Shown here: positions 8,372 through 17,432 of the stretch, in pieces | Position numbering within the stretch: position 1 is the first letter of the stretch | How the letters are laid out: each line of letters begins with the position of its first letter | Assembly: GCF_004346845.1 (NCBI RefSeq) | Contig: NZ_SMGI01000002.1 | Span: 925,222 to 989,221 of the forward strand | Direction: 5' to 3' | Source: Winogradskyella wandonensis | GTDB taxonomy: Bacteria; Bacteroidota; Bacteroidia; Flavobacteriales; Flavobacteriaceae | Length of the DNA: 64,000 bases | Notes under the pieces: model-generated | What the model was told of the DNA's origin: nothing | The model's database searches: none | Seen by the model: the letters and a program-made list of their open reading frames with translations, nothing else | Made by a program: the position numbers and the translations under genes

Positions 8372-8396
8372 CTAATCTAATCTAATCTAATCTAAT
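8372..8396. repeat. (CTAAT)5 pentanucleotide tandem repeat across the gpsA stop codon
   Basis: Five perfect CTAAT units. On the minus strand the gpsA reading frame ends TTAGAT-TAG inside the first unit, so the repeat follows or contains the stop codon. Confidence 0.9.
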
Positions 8397-9388
8397 TTCT
8401 CCGTTAATTTATTAAATACTTTCTTAGGATTTTTGTTTTCATAAAGAATCTCGTAAACGGCTTTTATTATTGGTAAACGCGTTTTTTTCATATTCTTCTC
8501 ATTCAATAAATAGGCACTTTTAGCAGCGTAATAACCTTCGGCTACCATATTCATTTCCATCTGTGCAGATTTTACGGTGTAGCCTTTTCCAATCATGTTA
8601 CCAAACATACGATTACGCGAAAAAACGGAGTAGCCTGTTACTAATAAATCACCCAAATAAGCTGAGTTATTGATGTTACGTTTCATTTTGTGCATCTTTT
8701 TAATAAAGCGTTTCATCTCGCGGATGGCGTTACTCATCAATACACTCTGAAAGTTATCTCCATAACCCAGACCATGTGCAATTCCAGCAGCAATGGCGTA
8801 AATATTCTTTAGCATTACGGCGTATTCAGTACCAATAATGTCGTCGCTGATTTTTGTTTTTATATAATCGCTAGCTAAAACATTGGCAATAGCTTGTGCT
8901 TTTACAGGGTCTGCACAAGAAATTGTGAGATAAGACAAGCGTTCTAGAGCAACCTCTTCTGCATGGCATGGCCCAGCAATAACGCCAATATGCTCAAAGG
9001 GAATGTTGTAATGGTCATGAAAATGCTCGCCTACTAACAATCCGCTTTCTGGAAGAATACCTTTTACGGCAGAAACTACAACTTTATCGGTAATATCTAC
9101 CGTAAGTTTTTGTAGTTCGGCATGAATAAACGCCGACGGAATTACAAAAATCAATACATCTGCCCAATCAGCGATTTCGTTAATATCGTTACTGAGTTTT
9201 AATTGCTCGGTATGAAACTCAACCGAACTTAGATAACTAGGGTTGTGTTGTTCTTTTAAAATATGTTCTTTGGTGTAAACGCTTCGCATGTACCATCCTA
9301 CTTGGTCAAGGTTTTCGCAAAGCATTTTTACAATAGCAGTTGCCCAACTTCCAGAGCCAAAAACGGCATATTTTGTAGTTTCGTTCAT
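8387..9388 (-). CDS. gpsA: NAD(P)-dependent glycerol-3-phosphate dehydrogenase
   Basis: The 333-residue enzyme makes sn-glycerol 3-phosphate from dihydroxyacetone phosphate for phospholipid synthesis. The N-terminus carries the dinucleotide-binding loop GSGSWATA, the catalytic lysine lies in the SAVKGI segment, and the SNAIREMKRF region belongs to the C-terminal helical domain. I chose the ATG at 9388. A longer frame starts with TTG at 9415, but that codon overlaps one of two tandem TATTTTTG promoter boxes (minus strand, 9413-9428), and the family N-terminus begins right at the binding fold. The gene ends in the CTAAT repeat. Confidence 0.95.
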   Translation of the reverse strand: MNETTKYAVFGSGSWATAIVKMLCENLDQVGWYMRSVYTKEHILKEQHNPSYLSSVEFHTEQLKLSNDINEIADWADVLIFVIPSAFIHAELQKLTVDITDKVVVSAVKGILPESGLLVGEHFHDHYNIPFEHIGVIAGPCHAEEVALERLSYLTISCADPVKAQAIANVLASDYIKTKISDDIIGTEYAVMLKNIYAIAAGIAHGLGYGDNFQSVLMSNAIREMKRFIKKMHKMKRNINNSAYLGDLLVTGYSVFSRNRMFGNMIGKGYTVKSAQMEMNMVAEGYYAAKSAYLLNEKNMKKTRLPIIKAVYEILYENKNPKKVFNKLTEKLD

Positions 9389-9412
9389 AAGGGTTTTTAC
9401 TTCAATGTTTAC

Positions 9413-9428
9413 CAAAAATACAAAAATA
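9413..9428 (-). promoter_or_regulatory. Tandem -7 boxes of gpsA
   Basis: On the minus strand TATTTTTGTATTTTTG contains two consecutive matches to TAnnTTTG. The upstream box would start transcription near 9414 and the downstream box near 9406, both consistent with translation from the ATG at 9388. Confidence 0.5.
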
Positions 9429-9519
9429 AAACGGCTTTAAAACCTACGTGATTACTAGGATTCTGAGTTTGGCACGCGTTTTGAAATTCTTTAAGTATAA
9501 ATTTTTAAAACGTGGAATT

Positions 9520-10470
9520 ATGAAGACATTAAAACTACTTTTCGGATTTGTACTAAGTGCAACACTATTAACATCTTGTGTTGTGGATGATGTGGTTATT
9601 GTTGATAATAATCCACAACCAATATCTTTAAATCAGTTGTTAAATTCATACGATTTATGGTATGTAGATGTAAATGCAACGCAAGGTTTTGGAGAAGTTC
9701 CTTTTTTACAAATAGCTTTTACGGTATCGTTTAGAAACGGTGTGTTATGGGCAAATAATAATTTGGTGGGTATAGGAAGTCAAGGTAACGGCTATGGCAT
9801 ACCAATTGGGTATTACGATACTATAGGGATGCAGTTAGATGTAGACCATGATTTAGACGGATACGACTCTTTCGATGTATTTCAAATAGATAATAACACG
9901 ATTGAATTATACAATCCGTTTACAGATACCTCTTACTTTTTAGATGGTTACCAAAGAGCAAATTTCGATTATGATTTTGTATTCTATGATAACATTCACT
10001 ATTTCTTACAAGAATATGAAGCTTGGGAAAAAACATTTACAAGCGAGTTTGGTGCTCTAAATGAGTTTGATAACGAGAACTACTTACAGTTTTTGGCTGC
10101 GGGTAACGATTCGGAATTTAGAAGCTCACAAGATGTAAATATCACTAACCCAAATAACATTTTTTGGGATTACACAGGTGTGTATAACGTTAACGATGTA
10201 CCAGGGACATTGTACGATAAAACTTTAACACTAGATTATGACTTTTTCAGCAATGAATTCTTCAATCTTAGCGTTATTGATGATGGTACTATAGAGTTGC
10301 TACATGCAGCATCGGGTACAGTTTACGAATTTAGAGGTCGTGGTTACATTGAGTTCTTAAGAACAGAAAATGCTCAAGGCCGAATGGTACAACAAGAAAA
10401 TACGCTTAAAAAACGTAAACAAAAAACGGTTAAGAAAGATAACCCAAGAACAAATACACGAAACATCTAA
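9520..10470 (+). CDS. Putative lipoprotein, unknown function, Asp/Asn/Tyr-rich
   Basis: I place the start at the ATG 9520, giving a clean lipoprotein signal (MKTLKLLFGFVLSATLLTSC). The preceding in-frame GTG at 9448 would add 24 residues before it. The mature 300-residue region is rich in Asp, Asn, Tyr and Phe and predicted beta. Similar segments recur (LNQLLNSYDLWYVDVNATQG, ENYLQFLAAGNDSEF, RGYIEFLRTENAQG), and the C-terminus is very basic (LKKRKQKTVKK). No family is recognised. It probably sits in the outer membrane or periplasm. It is a single gene ended by a strong terminator at 10579-10613. Confidence 0.82.
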   Translation: MKTLKLLFGFVLSATLLTSCVVDDVVIVDNNPQPISLNQLLNSYDLWYVDVNATQGFGEVPFLQIAFTVSFRNGVLWANNNLVGIGSQGNGYGIPIGYYDTIGMQLDVDHDLDGYDSFDVFQIDNNTIELYNPFTDTSYFLDGYQRANFDYDFVFYDNIHYFLQEYEAWEKTFTSEFGALNEFDNENYLQFLAAGNDSEFRSSQDVNITNPNNIFWDYTGVYNVNDVPGTLYDKTLTLDYDFFSNEFFNLSVIDDGTIELLHAASGTVYEFRGRGYIEFLRTENAQGRMVQQENTLKKRKQKTVKKDNPRTNTRNI

Positions 10471-10578
10471 TAATAAAGATAAATCGAAAATAAAATTAAT
10501 CTAGATGTTCCGTGTGACATTTAAAAGACAATAAACAACACACACGAAGCTAAATTTTGGTTGGTTATTTAGTTTCAA

Positions 10579-10613
10579 AACGCTCAGTCGACATCTGTTG
10601 ACTGGGCGTTTTT
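10579..10613 (+). terminator. Rho-independent terminator after the lipoprotein gene
   Basis: Stem AACGCTCAGTC / GACTGGGCGTT (one G-U pair) with a 10-nt loop and a following T-tract. Confidence 0.9.
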
Positions 10614-10639
10614 ATTTTCCCAGAGTTTTGAATACAGCT

Positions 10640-11248
10640 TTAGAATTTTATATCAGAAATTTTTTCGTCTTTGTAATATAATTCATAACTCAAGCCTGTG
10701 TTTTTCACTAAAACAGTAAAGAATAACTCAGCTGTAAATTTTTTATAATCAGTTTCGCCGAAATAGACTATACTTAATTGAGGATTATCCTTTGTGCCAA
10801 AATTTACAGGTACTTCAAAATTGGTATATCCTTCTTTATTATAGTTATCAAAATAGTCTTTCTCCCATCTGTCGTAAGGTGGTCCAGTATCAATTTCTTT
10901 GCCTTTTTTATTATATATCTTACTTTTTCTGAATGGAATAAGTTCTGGTAATCCGACGAAGCCTGTATAACCTTTGTAATCTGCTAATCGATACCTTATC
11001 TTGTTAATAGTATCAACTAATGAGAAAGCACTAAGCTTCACTTTATTATCAGGTTTTGATTTTATTTTAGTCTTAATCATGACTTTTCTTAGTTCATTGC
11101 TTTTAACTTTCAATTGTCTGATTCCAACAATACTTATATTATCAACAAGTCTTGCTTTTTTTATAACTATTTCTATTCCATCTGAAGTTTTAGTTTGGGA
11201 ATAGCAAATTGTATTTATTAAGAGAAATAATATTAAAATTCTTTTCAT
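10640..11248 (-). CDS. Secreted protein of unknown function, 202 aa
   Basis: The start at 11248 gives a signal peptide (MKRILILFLLINTICYSQ). A longer frame to 11341 would only add residues overlapping the neighbouring gene. The mature part has beta-type and charged stretches (IVIKKARLVDNISIVGIR, IRYRLADYKGYTGFVGLPEL, LFFTVLVKNTGLSYELYYKD). The layout resembles small periplasmic proteins with an Ig-like fold, but I recognise no family. It follows the thioredoxin-domain gene by 22 bp on the same strand and may be cotranscribed with it. Confidence 0.75.
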   Translation of the reverse strand: MKRILILFLLINTICYSQTKTSDGIEIVIKKARLVDNISIVGIRQLKVKSNELRKVMIKTKIKSKPDNKVKLSAFSLVDTINKIRYRLADYKGYTGFVGLPELIPFRKSKIYNKKGKEIDTGPPYDRWEKDYFDNYNKEGYTNFEVPVNFGTKDNPQLSIVYFGETDYKKFTAELFFTVLVKNTGLSYELYYKDEKISDIKF

Positions 11249-11270
11249 AGAATAAAAATGAAGATTTGAA

Positions 11271-12572
11271 TTATTTTTCACCAAAAAACTTCTCCAAACC
11301 TTCAATATCATATGGCTTTGCAATAATTTTTTTGTTGGCATCTAAAACAAAATAGGTTGGAGTTGCCGCAATTGCAAAGGTTTGTACTAAAGGGTTTTCC
11401 CATTTGCCTAAACCAATACCATGAACAAAATCAGGGTATTTTTTAATTTCTTCAGACCAACTAACAGCATCGTTTTCTAGTCCGTAGGCAATGACTTTGG
11501 TATTAGAGACGGTTTTCATAAAGTCGTTGACTTTAGGTAGTTCTTTAAGACAATGACCACAACCGCTACTCCAAAAAATAAGCACGTAGTATTTATCTCC
11601 TTTTAGCTCGGATAATTTAAGAGAAGGCTCAGTTTGTATTTCAAAATCTGGCGCAACAGCACCCAATGATGTGTTTTTATAACTTACCAATTGCTGTTCT
11701 AAAATCTGATTTCCGGTTTCGGCGGCTAAGCTTAATAAGTAGTTGTCCGAAATATAATTGGCCATATCATGGTTTTCACGACGTTTAAATTCTTGCCATA
11801 ATAATTCTAAGAGCTGCACTTGTATGTCCTTATCGCCTTTCTTTACGGCATTAGCCACAATATCTACATGAGCTTTGTAGGTGTCTAAATCTGTATTAGG
11901 CGAAAGACCAAAAACGAAACCGCTGACACGGTCGGTTAATAGGCTAGAACTTCTTAAAAAGTTGTCATTAAAATCTATATGCCTAAAAAAGTTGGCTTTT
12001 AAGTTTTTAGAATACGTCACCAAATCTTCATATTCAGAAGGCATGTATGGTGTGTTGGCTTTTATAAATTTCTGCACCAATTTACCTTCTGCTAAATCCT
12101 CGTATTGCTTTTGCGTGTCCTTTAGTGTTTCAAAAATTGATGAGAACGCATTTTTGTCCTTTCCGCCTTTAGCGTAAAAATTACTTATGGTTTGGTTAAC
12201 GACGTCCATACTGTTGAGGTACGAATTCCAAAGCTTATTTTCGGACGACTCATTAAAATTTACACCTTCTTCAAGGCTAAAACTAAAATCAACATCCTCT
12301 TTACCATTATAAACCAAATCGAAATTATTTTCCTCTGGAGGAATAGCATAAACTATTTTGTAAATACCAGGTTTTGCATTTGCGTCGAGCGTTAGAGAAA
12401 AATTACCTAAACTATCGAGTTGTGCTCGATTTACATAGTTTGCACCTTCTGGCGTGGCTTCGTATAAAAACGCATAGGTGTAGTCTGATGCGGGAGAAAA
12501 TGTGCCGCTAACTGTGTGCTGAGCAAAAAGTAAAGTGGGCAGTATTAAAAACGCAAAAAATATCTTTTTCAT
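11271..12572 (-). CDS. Secreted TlpA-type thioredoxin-domain protein
   Basis: The 433-residue protein starts at 12572 with a signal peptide (MKKIFFAFLILPTLLFAQ); the longer ORF only extends into leader sequence. The N-terminal half resembles the DUF4369/DUF5106-type domains that precede thioredoxin folds in Bacteroidota. The C-terminal domain has the redox motif CGHC (Cys338 and Cys341) and the cis-proline motif ATPTYFV. It probably acts as a periplasmic thiol-disulfide oxidoreductase. The family call is firm, the substrate unknown. Confidence 0.88.
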   Translation of the reverse strand: MKKIFFAFLILPTLLFAQHTVSGTFSPASDYTYAFLYEATPEGANYVNRAQLDSLGNFSLTLDANAKPGIYKIVYAIPPEENNFDLVYNGKEDVDFSFSLEEGVNFNESSENKLWNSYLNSMDVVNQTISNFYAKGGKDKNAFSSIFETLKDTQKQYEDLAEGKLVQKFIKANTPYMPSEYEDLVTYSKNLKANFFRHIDFNDNFLRSSSLLTDRVSGFVFGLSPNTDLDTYKAHVDIVANAVKKGDKDIQVQLLELLWQEFKRRENHDMANYISDNYLLSLAAETGNQILEQQLVSYKNTSLGAVAPDFEIQTEPSLKLSELKGDKYYVLIFWSSGCGHCLKELPKVNDFMKTVSNTKVIAYGLENDAVSWSEEIKKYPDFVHGIGLGKWENPLVQTFAIAATPTYFVLDANKKIIAKPYDIEGLEKFFGEK

Positions 12573-12631
12573 GAAAATTAAATTTTGAAGGTGTTGAGAA
12601 AACAACAACTATTGCGCCAATTTAAAACATT

Positions 12632-13495
12632 TTATTTTTTCTTAGATCGAATACTTTCAATAATTACAGTTGCTAAAATTAGACTTCCACCAATAAAGGT
12701 ATTAGAAGTTGGTATTTCGTTTAGAAAAATATAGGCAATGATAATCCCAAAAATAGGCTGCGAACTCCCAATAATACTAGCTGTACTTGCCTTAAAATAC
12801 TTTAGACTATTTACAAACATGGTATGTCCAATGGCAGTAGTTAATAAGGCTAAAAGAATAACAAAAGGGTACTGAGTAGAAATATTTGAGGAGTCGCCAA
12901 TTAAAACTACAGGAATTAAAATAACGCTTATGATTGCCACTTGATAAAACATAAGCACAGTTCCATTATATTTTACAACCTGACCTTTTAACAATAAAAT
13001 TCGGATAGCATAACAGACGGCTGAAAGCAGTCCAAAAAAGACACCTTGAAGTTGCGAACTTTTAAGATTAAATTCTGGCGCCAGGATATATACACCAATA
13101 ATAACCAAAATGCCTAAAAATAAATGAACACTATCAAACTTTAGCTTAGAAAATAGCGGTTCTAATAGTGCAATAATAACGGGGAATGTAAATAGGGTTA
13201 GCATTCCAATAGCAACATTAGATAGTTTTAGAGCATAGAAATAGGTAATCCAATGTGCTGCCATAAAAAATGAAGCAATAATAAAAATACGTCGGTCTTT
13301 ACCAGATTCAATTTTTAAAGAGAAGCCTTTGTATTTGCAAAAGATGAATAGGAAAACACCCGCTAAAGCAGAACGCCACCAAATGATGACGGGTGTTGGC
13401 ATATCTATAAATTTACCTAATGCTCCCGAAGAACTAATAAAAACGGTAGCTATAGTAAGCCATAGTAAATTCTGAATATGGACGTTCTGTTTCAT
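12632..13495 (-). CDS. DMT superfamily (EamA domain) transporter
   Basis: The 287-residue membrane protein has about ten hydrophobic helices arranged as two EamA repeats. The first includes SSSGALGKFIDMPTPVIIWW and WITYFYALKLSNVAIGML. The second includes QLQGVFFGLLSAVCYAIRIL and TASIIGSSQPIFGIIIAYIF. Members export amino acids, purines or other metabolites; no substrate can be read from sequence. Its ATG overlaps the mfd stop as ATGA, so it is translationally coupled downstream of mfd. The proximity to a repair gene is probably only operonic. Confidence 0.9.
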   Translation of the reverse strand: MKQNVHIQNLLWLTIATVFISSSGALGKFIDMPTPVIIWWRSALAGVFLFIFCKYKGFSLKIESGKDRRIFIIASFFMAAHWITYFYALKLSNVAIGMLTLFTFPVIIALLEPLFSKLKFDSVHLFLGILVIIGVYILAPEFNLKSSQLQGVFFGLLSAVCYAIRILLLKGQVVKYNGTVLMFYQVAIISVILIPVVLIGDSSNISTQYPFVILLALLTTAIGHTMFVNSLKYFKASTASIIGSSQPIFGIIIAYIFLNEIPTSNTFIGGSLILATVIIESIRSKKK

Positions 13496-16400
13496 TCTAT
13501 TTTCGAAAGCACTGCTAAAGCTTGCGATGTTGATTTAATATTGTCGAAAGTTAAAAGTAAACGCAGACCATTTCGGGTTTGTTTTTCTTTCATCTTACAA
13601 TATTGTGGATGTTGTTGAACAAATTGCAGCACTTTGGTAAAATTATCGCTCTGATAGAACTTGCTTTGTTGGTCTTGGATAAAGTAGCCAATTAGCTTCC
13701 CTTTTTTCATGATGAGTTTTTCTAAGCCCATTTTAGTAGCTATCCACTTCAGTCTTACACTATCAAATAAATCTAAAACGGGTGTTGGCATTTCACCAAA
13801 ACGGTCAATAATTTCGGACTCGAACTTTTGTAACTCCTCTTCGGTTTTTATCTCGTTGAGTTTGGTGTAAAGATTTAATCGTTCAGTAATGCTATTAACG
13901 TAGTCGTCTGGGAAAAGCAATTCAAAATCTGAATCTATGGTGACATCTTTAACGTAAGTTTTTGGCTTACCGTCATCTTTATACAAATCTGCAAATTCAG
14001 ATTCTTTAAGCTCCTCTATGGCTTCATTTAAGATTTTCTGATAGGTGTCAAAACCAATGTCGTTTATAAAACCACTTTGTTCACCACCTAGTAAATCTCC
14101 TGCGCCACGGATTTCTAAATCTTTCATGGCAATATTAAATCCACTGCCTAACTCTGTAAATTGTTCTAAAGCTGTAATACGTTTTCGAGCATCTGTAGTC
14201 ATTGCAGAATACTCTGGTGTAATAAAATAGCAGAACGCTTTTTTGTTACTTCGACCAACACGACCGCGCATTTGGTGCAAATCACTTAATCCAAAATTAT
14301 TGGCGTTATTAATAAAAATAGTATTGGCATTTGGGACGTCTAAACCACTTTCTACAATGGTTGTACTCACAAGAACATCAAAATCACCATTCATAAAGGC
14401 AAGCATTAACTCTTCTAGTTTTTTGCCATCGAGTTGTCCGTGTCCAATTCCAATTTTTGCATCCGGCACTAATCGTTGTAGCATCCCAGCAACTTCCTTA
14501 ATGTTTTCAATACGATTATGAATAAAAAACACTTGTCCGCCACGTTGTATTTCGTAACTAACCGCATCTCGAATTGTTTCTTCATTAAACCGAATCACAT
14601 GGCTTTCTATCGGATAACGATTTGGTGGCGGTGTTGTAATTACGGATAAATCGCGTGCGGCCATCAAACTAAACTGAAGTGTTCTTGGGATTGGTGTAGC
14701 CGTTAAGGTTAGCACATCTACATTCTCTTTTATGGTCTTTAATTTCTCTTTTACCGCAACTCCAAATTTTTGTTCTTCGTCAACAATAAGCAAGCCTAAA
14801 TCTTTAAACTTTACATTTTTATTAGCAAGTTGATGTGTGCCAATTATAATGTCAACAGCACCATTTTCTAGTCCTTCTAAAGTTTCGCGTTTTTGTTTCG
14901 CCGTTCTAAACCGATTAACATAATCTACAGTTACAGGAAAGTCTTTTAAACGCTCTTTAAATGTTCTAAAATGTTGATAGGCTAAAATAGTTGTTGGGAC
15001 TAAAACAGCGACTTGTTTGCCATTATCTACCGCTTTAAAAGCAGCTCTGATGGCTACTTCGGTTTTACCAAAACCTACATCACCACATACGAGTCGGTCC
15101 ATAGGCCTTTCGCTCTCCATATCGGCTTTAATATCTGCAGTAGAGCTCATCTGGTCTGGTGTGTCCTCGTATATGAAAGAGGCTTCAAGCTCGTGCTGCA
15201 TATGGCTGTCTGGCGCATATTGAAAGCCTTTTCTCAGTTTTCGTTTTGCATAGAGTTTTATAAGATTGAAAGCAATTTCCTTTACACGAGATTTGGTCTT
15301 TTGTTTAAGCGTTTTCCAGGCTTTACTTCCTAATTTATAGACTTTTGGAGGCTTGCCATCTTTACCATTAAACTTGGTGATTTTATGAAGCGAGTGAATG
15401 CTTAAATACAACACATCGCGTTCGCCATAAACCAGTTTAATGGCTTCTTGTTTTTTGCCTTCGACATCTATTTTTTGCAAGCCGCCAAACTTTCCGATAC
15501 CGTGATCTATATGCGTTACATAGTCTCCAATTTCGAGATTTGTGAGTTCTTTAAGCGTAATAGCTTGCTTTTTAGCGTAGCCATTTTTAAGATGAAATTT
15601 GTGATAACGGTCAAAAATTTGATGGTCTGTGTAGACCGCAATGTTATGTTCTGTATCAAGAAATCCTTGGTAAAGTGAAAGCACTATCGTTTTATAGTGA
15701 ACGGCTTCATCCGAGTCATCAAAAATATCATGAAAGCGTTTGGCCTGTTGCTCGCTAACGCAGGCAATATAGTTGGTTATACCCTCATTATGATTATCAT
15801 TTAAATCATCAATTAATAAATTGAATTGTTTATTAAACGAAGGTTGAGGTTTTGTGTGGAATTCAATGACATTACTACCCTGATTGCTTAGCATGGCAGA
15901 AGTCCCAAACTCAACTAAATTGTATTCTAAAAACTGACGTTTCAATAATTCCGAGTTGCAAAATAGCTCATTTGGTGAAGTATGCTTGATGTCATCAGAA
16001 AGCTCATGAAACGCCTCAACCGCTTTTTCATAAAAACTGTCAATTCTTGAAAATAATAAAGATGGATTCTTAGAAAATACCACAGTTTTTGAGGAGATAT
16101 ATTTTAAGAAACTTTCGCGTTTTTCCTCAATAAACTTATTGCCCACATTTGGTATAATGCTCACTTTTTTGATGCGCTCTGTTGAGAGTTGCGTTTCTAC
16201 ATCAAAAGTTCTAATGCTGTCCACTTCATCACCAAAAAACTCGATACGGTAAGGCTCGTCATGCGAAAACGAGAATACATCAATAATACCACCTCTAACA
16301 GAAAATTCGCCTGGTTCGGTTACAAAATCTACACGCTTAAATTTGTATTCAAACAAAACTTCGTTGACAAAATCAGGACTTAGTTCGTTGCCTACTGAAA

Positions 16401-16833
16401 TTTTAAGCGTGTTTTTTTCAAGCTCCTTTTTGGTGACTACCTTTTCAAAAAGTGCATCTGGATAGGTAACAATTATCGCTGGTTTTTTTCTTGAGTTTAT
16501 GCGGTTTAACACTTCAGCACGAAGTAGAACATTAGCGTTGTTTGTCTCTTCTATTTGATAGGGTCTTCGGTAGCTTCCAGGATAGAAAAGCACATCCTTA
16601 TCGTTAATCAATTGTTCTAAATCGTTAAGGTAATAAGCGGCTTCTTCCTTATCGTCAAAAACAATTAAAAAAGGTTTGTCAGCACTTTTAAAAACTTCAG
16701 ATATCACTATAGAAAGTGATGAGCCAACAAGACCTTTTAAGTGCGTTTTTCCTTCGGTTTGGGCAATAGAAGTTTGCAGATTTTGCGTTTGCAAAGTCTG
16801 TGCATAGGTTTGGGTAATTGTAGTTTTACTCAA
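13492..16833 (-). CDS. mfd: Transcription-repair coupling factor
   Basis: The 1113-residue protein is the full length for Mfd, which removes RNA polymerase stalled at DNA lesions and recruits UvrA. Visible in order are a UvrB-like N-terminal module, the CarD-like RNA-polymerase-interaction domain (IGDYVTHIDHGIGKFGG), and the RecG-like translocase with GDVGFGKTEVA and DEEQKFGV. Later come the TATPIPRTLQ motif, QMRGRVGRSNKKAF, and the C-terminal TRCF D7 domain. The start is TTG (TTGAGTAAAACT), preceded by a -7 box at 16853-16860. It is the first gene of a two-gene unit with the EamA gene. Confidence 0.97.
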   Translation of the reverse strand: MSKTTITQTYAQTLQTQNLQTSIAQTEGKTHLKGLVGSSLSIVISEVFKSADKPFLIVFDDKEEAAYYLNDLEQLINDKDVLFYPGSYRRPYQIEETNNANVLLRAEVLNRINSRKKPAIIVTYPDALFEKVVTKKELEKNTLKISVGNELSPDFVNEVLFEYKFKRVDFVTEPGEFSVRGGIIDVFSFSHDEPYRIEFFGDEVDSIRTFDVETQLSTERIKKVSIIPNVGNKFIEEKRESFLKYISSKTVVFSKNPSLLFSRIDSFYEKAVEAFHELSDDIKHTSPNELFCNSELLKRQFLEYNLVEFGTSAMLSNQGSNVIEFHTKPQPSFNKQFNLLIDDLNDNHNEGITNYIACVSEQQAKRFHDIFDDSDEAVHYKTIVLSLYQGFLDTEHNIAVYTDHQIFDRYHKFHLKNGYAKKQAITLKELTNLEIGDYVTHIDHGIGKFGGLQKIDVEGKKQEAIKLVYGERDVLYLSIHSLHKITKFNGKDGKPPKVYKLGSKAWKTLKQKTKSRVKEIAFNLIKLYAKRKLRKGFQYAPDSHMQHELEASFIYEDTPDQMSSTADIKADMESERPMDRLVCGDVGFGKTEVAIRAAFKAVDNGKQVAVLVPTTILAYQHFRTFKERLKDFPVTVDYVNRFRTAKQKRETLEGLENGAVDIIIGTHQLANKNVKFKDLGLLIVDEEQKFGVAVKEKLKTIKENVDVLTLTATPIPRTLQFSLMAARDLSVITTPPPNRYPIESHVIRFNEETIRDAVSYEIQRGGQVFFIHNRIENIKEVAGMLQRLVPDAKIGIGHGQLDGKKLEELMLAFMNGDFDVLVSTTIVESGLDVPNANTIFINNANNFGLSDLHQMRGRVGRSNKKAFCYFITPEYSAMTTDARKRITALEQFTELGSGFNIAMKDLEIRGAGDLLGGEQSGFINDIGFDTYQKILNEAIEELKESEFADLYKDDGKPKTYVKDVTIDSDFELLFPDDYVNSITERLNLYTKLNEIKTEEELQKFESEIIDRFGEMPTPVLDLFDSVRLKWIATKMGLEKLIMKKGKLIGYFIQDQQSKFYQSDNFTKVLQFVQQHPQYCKMKEKQTRNGLRLLLTFDNIKSTSQALAVLSKIE

Positions 16834-16852
16834 TGGCCTTATTTTGAGTGTG

Positions 16853-16860
16853 CAAATATA
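16853..16860 (-). promoter_or_regulatory. -7 box of mfd
   Basis: TATATTTG on the minus strand, 20 bp before the TTG start. Confidence 0.55.
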
Positions 16861-16903
16861 AAATTTTTAAGTCTTTATATATTTAAAAATCTTTTAATAG
16901 AAT

Positions 16904-16911
16904 TATATTTG
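16904..16911 (+). promoter_or_regulatory. -7 box of the terB-like gene
   Basis: TATATTTG on the plus strand, 28 bp before the ATG at 16939, in the divergent region shared with mfd. Confidence 0.55.
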
Positions 16912-16938
16912 TGACGACTAAAAAAACACAAAAGATAT

Positions 16939-17370
16939 ATGTCATTTTCAGATTTATTCGAGAGCGGATTTCAAAAACGTAACCAAGACCATTTTGCAGC
17001 GATTGTAAGAGTTGCCATGAGCGACGGAATTATCAATGATGCAGAAAAAGCATTTTTAGACAGATTGGCTACACGACTAGATATTAACGAGCATGATTAT
17101 AAAGAGATTCTTAAGGATTATGCATCTCATCCAATAAATGCACCACATTCCTACAACGAGAGATTAGAGCGTTTGTACGATTTAGCACGTATGGTTTGGG
17201 CTGATCATATCGAAGGACCTAATCAAGTTGCTTTATTAGAGAAGTTATGTATTGGTTTAGGTTTTAACCAAGATAATGTAAAGTACATTGCAGATAAGGC
17301 CTTAACTTTGGTACACTACGAGGTAGACTTAGACGAGTTTACTGAAAAAATGAAGAATATGAATCAGTAA
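16939..17370 (+). CDS. TerB-like domain protein
   Basis: The 143-residue protein is all-helical with the TerB pattern: VAMSDGIINDAEKAFLDRLATR, an acidic EF-like loop, then a second half with VWADHIEGPNQVALLEKLC. It has no signal peptide. TerB domains are named for tellurite resistance but are widespread as metal-sensing or interaction modules at the membrane. Stand-alone Bacteroidota members like this have no assigned role. It is a single gene with its own promoter and a terminator shared with fbp. Confidence 0.85.
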   Translation: MSFSDLFESGFQKRNQDHFAAIVRVAMSDGIINDAEKAFLDRLATRLDINEHDYKEILKDYASHPINAPHSYNERLERLYDLARMVWADHIEGPNQVALLEKLCIGLGFNQDNVKYIADKALTLVHYEVDLDEFTEKMKNMNQ

Positions 17371-17396
17371 TTATAAAGTACGGATTATAATATAAT

Positions 17397-17432
17397 AAGC
17401 GGTTGCCGAAATTTTTGAAGCACCGCTTTTTT
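17397..17432. terminator. Terminator between the terB-like gene and fbp
   Basis: Stem AAGCGGT ... ACCGCTT with a 3' T-tract. It lies between converging genes and its T-tract reaches the fbp stop codon. Confidence 0.8.
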
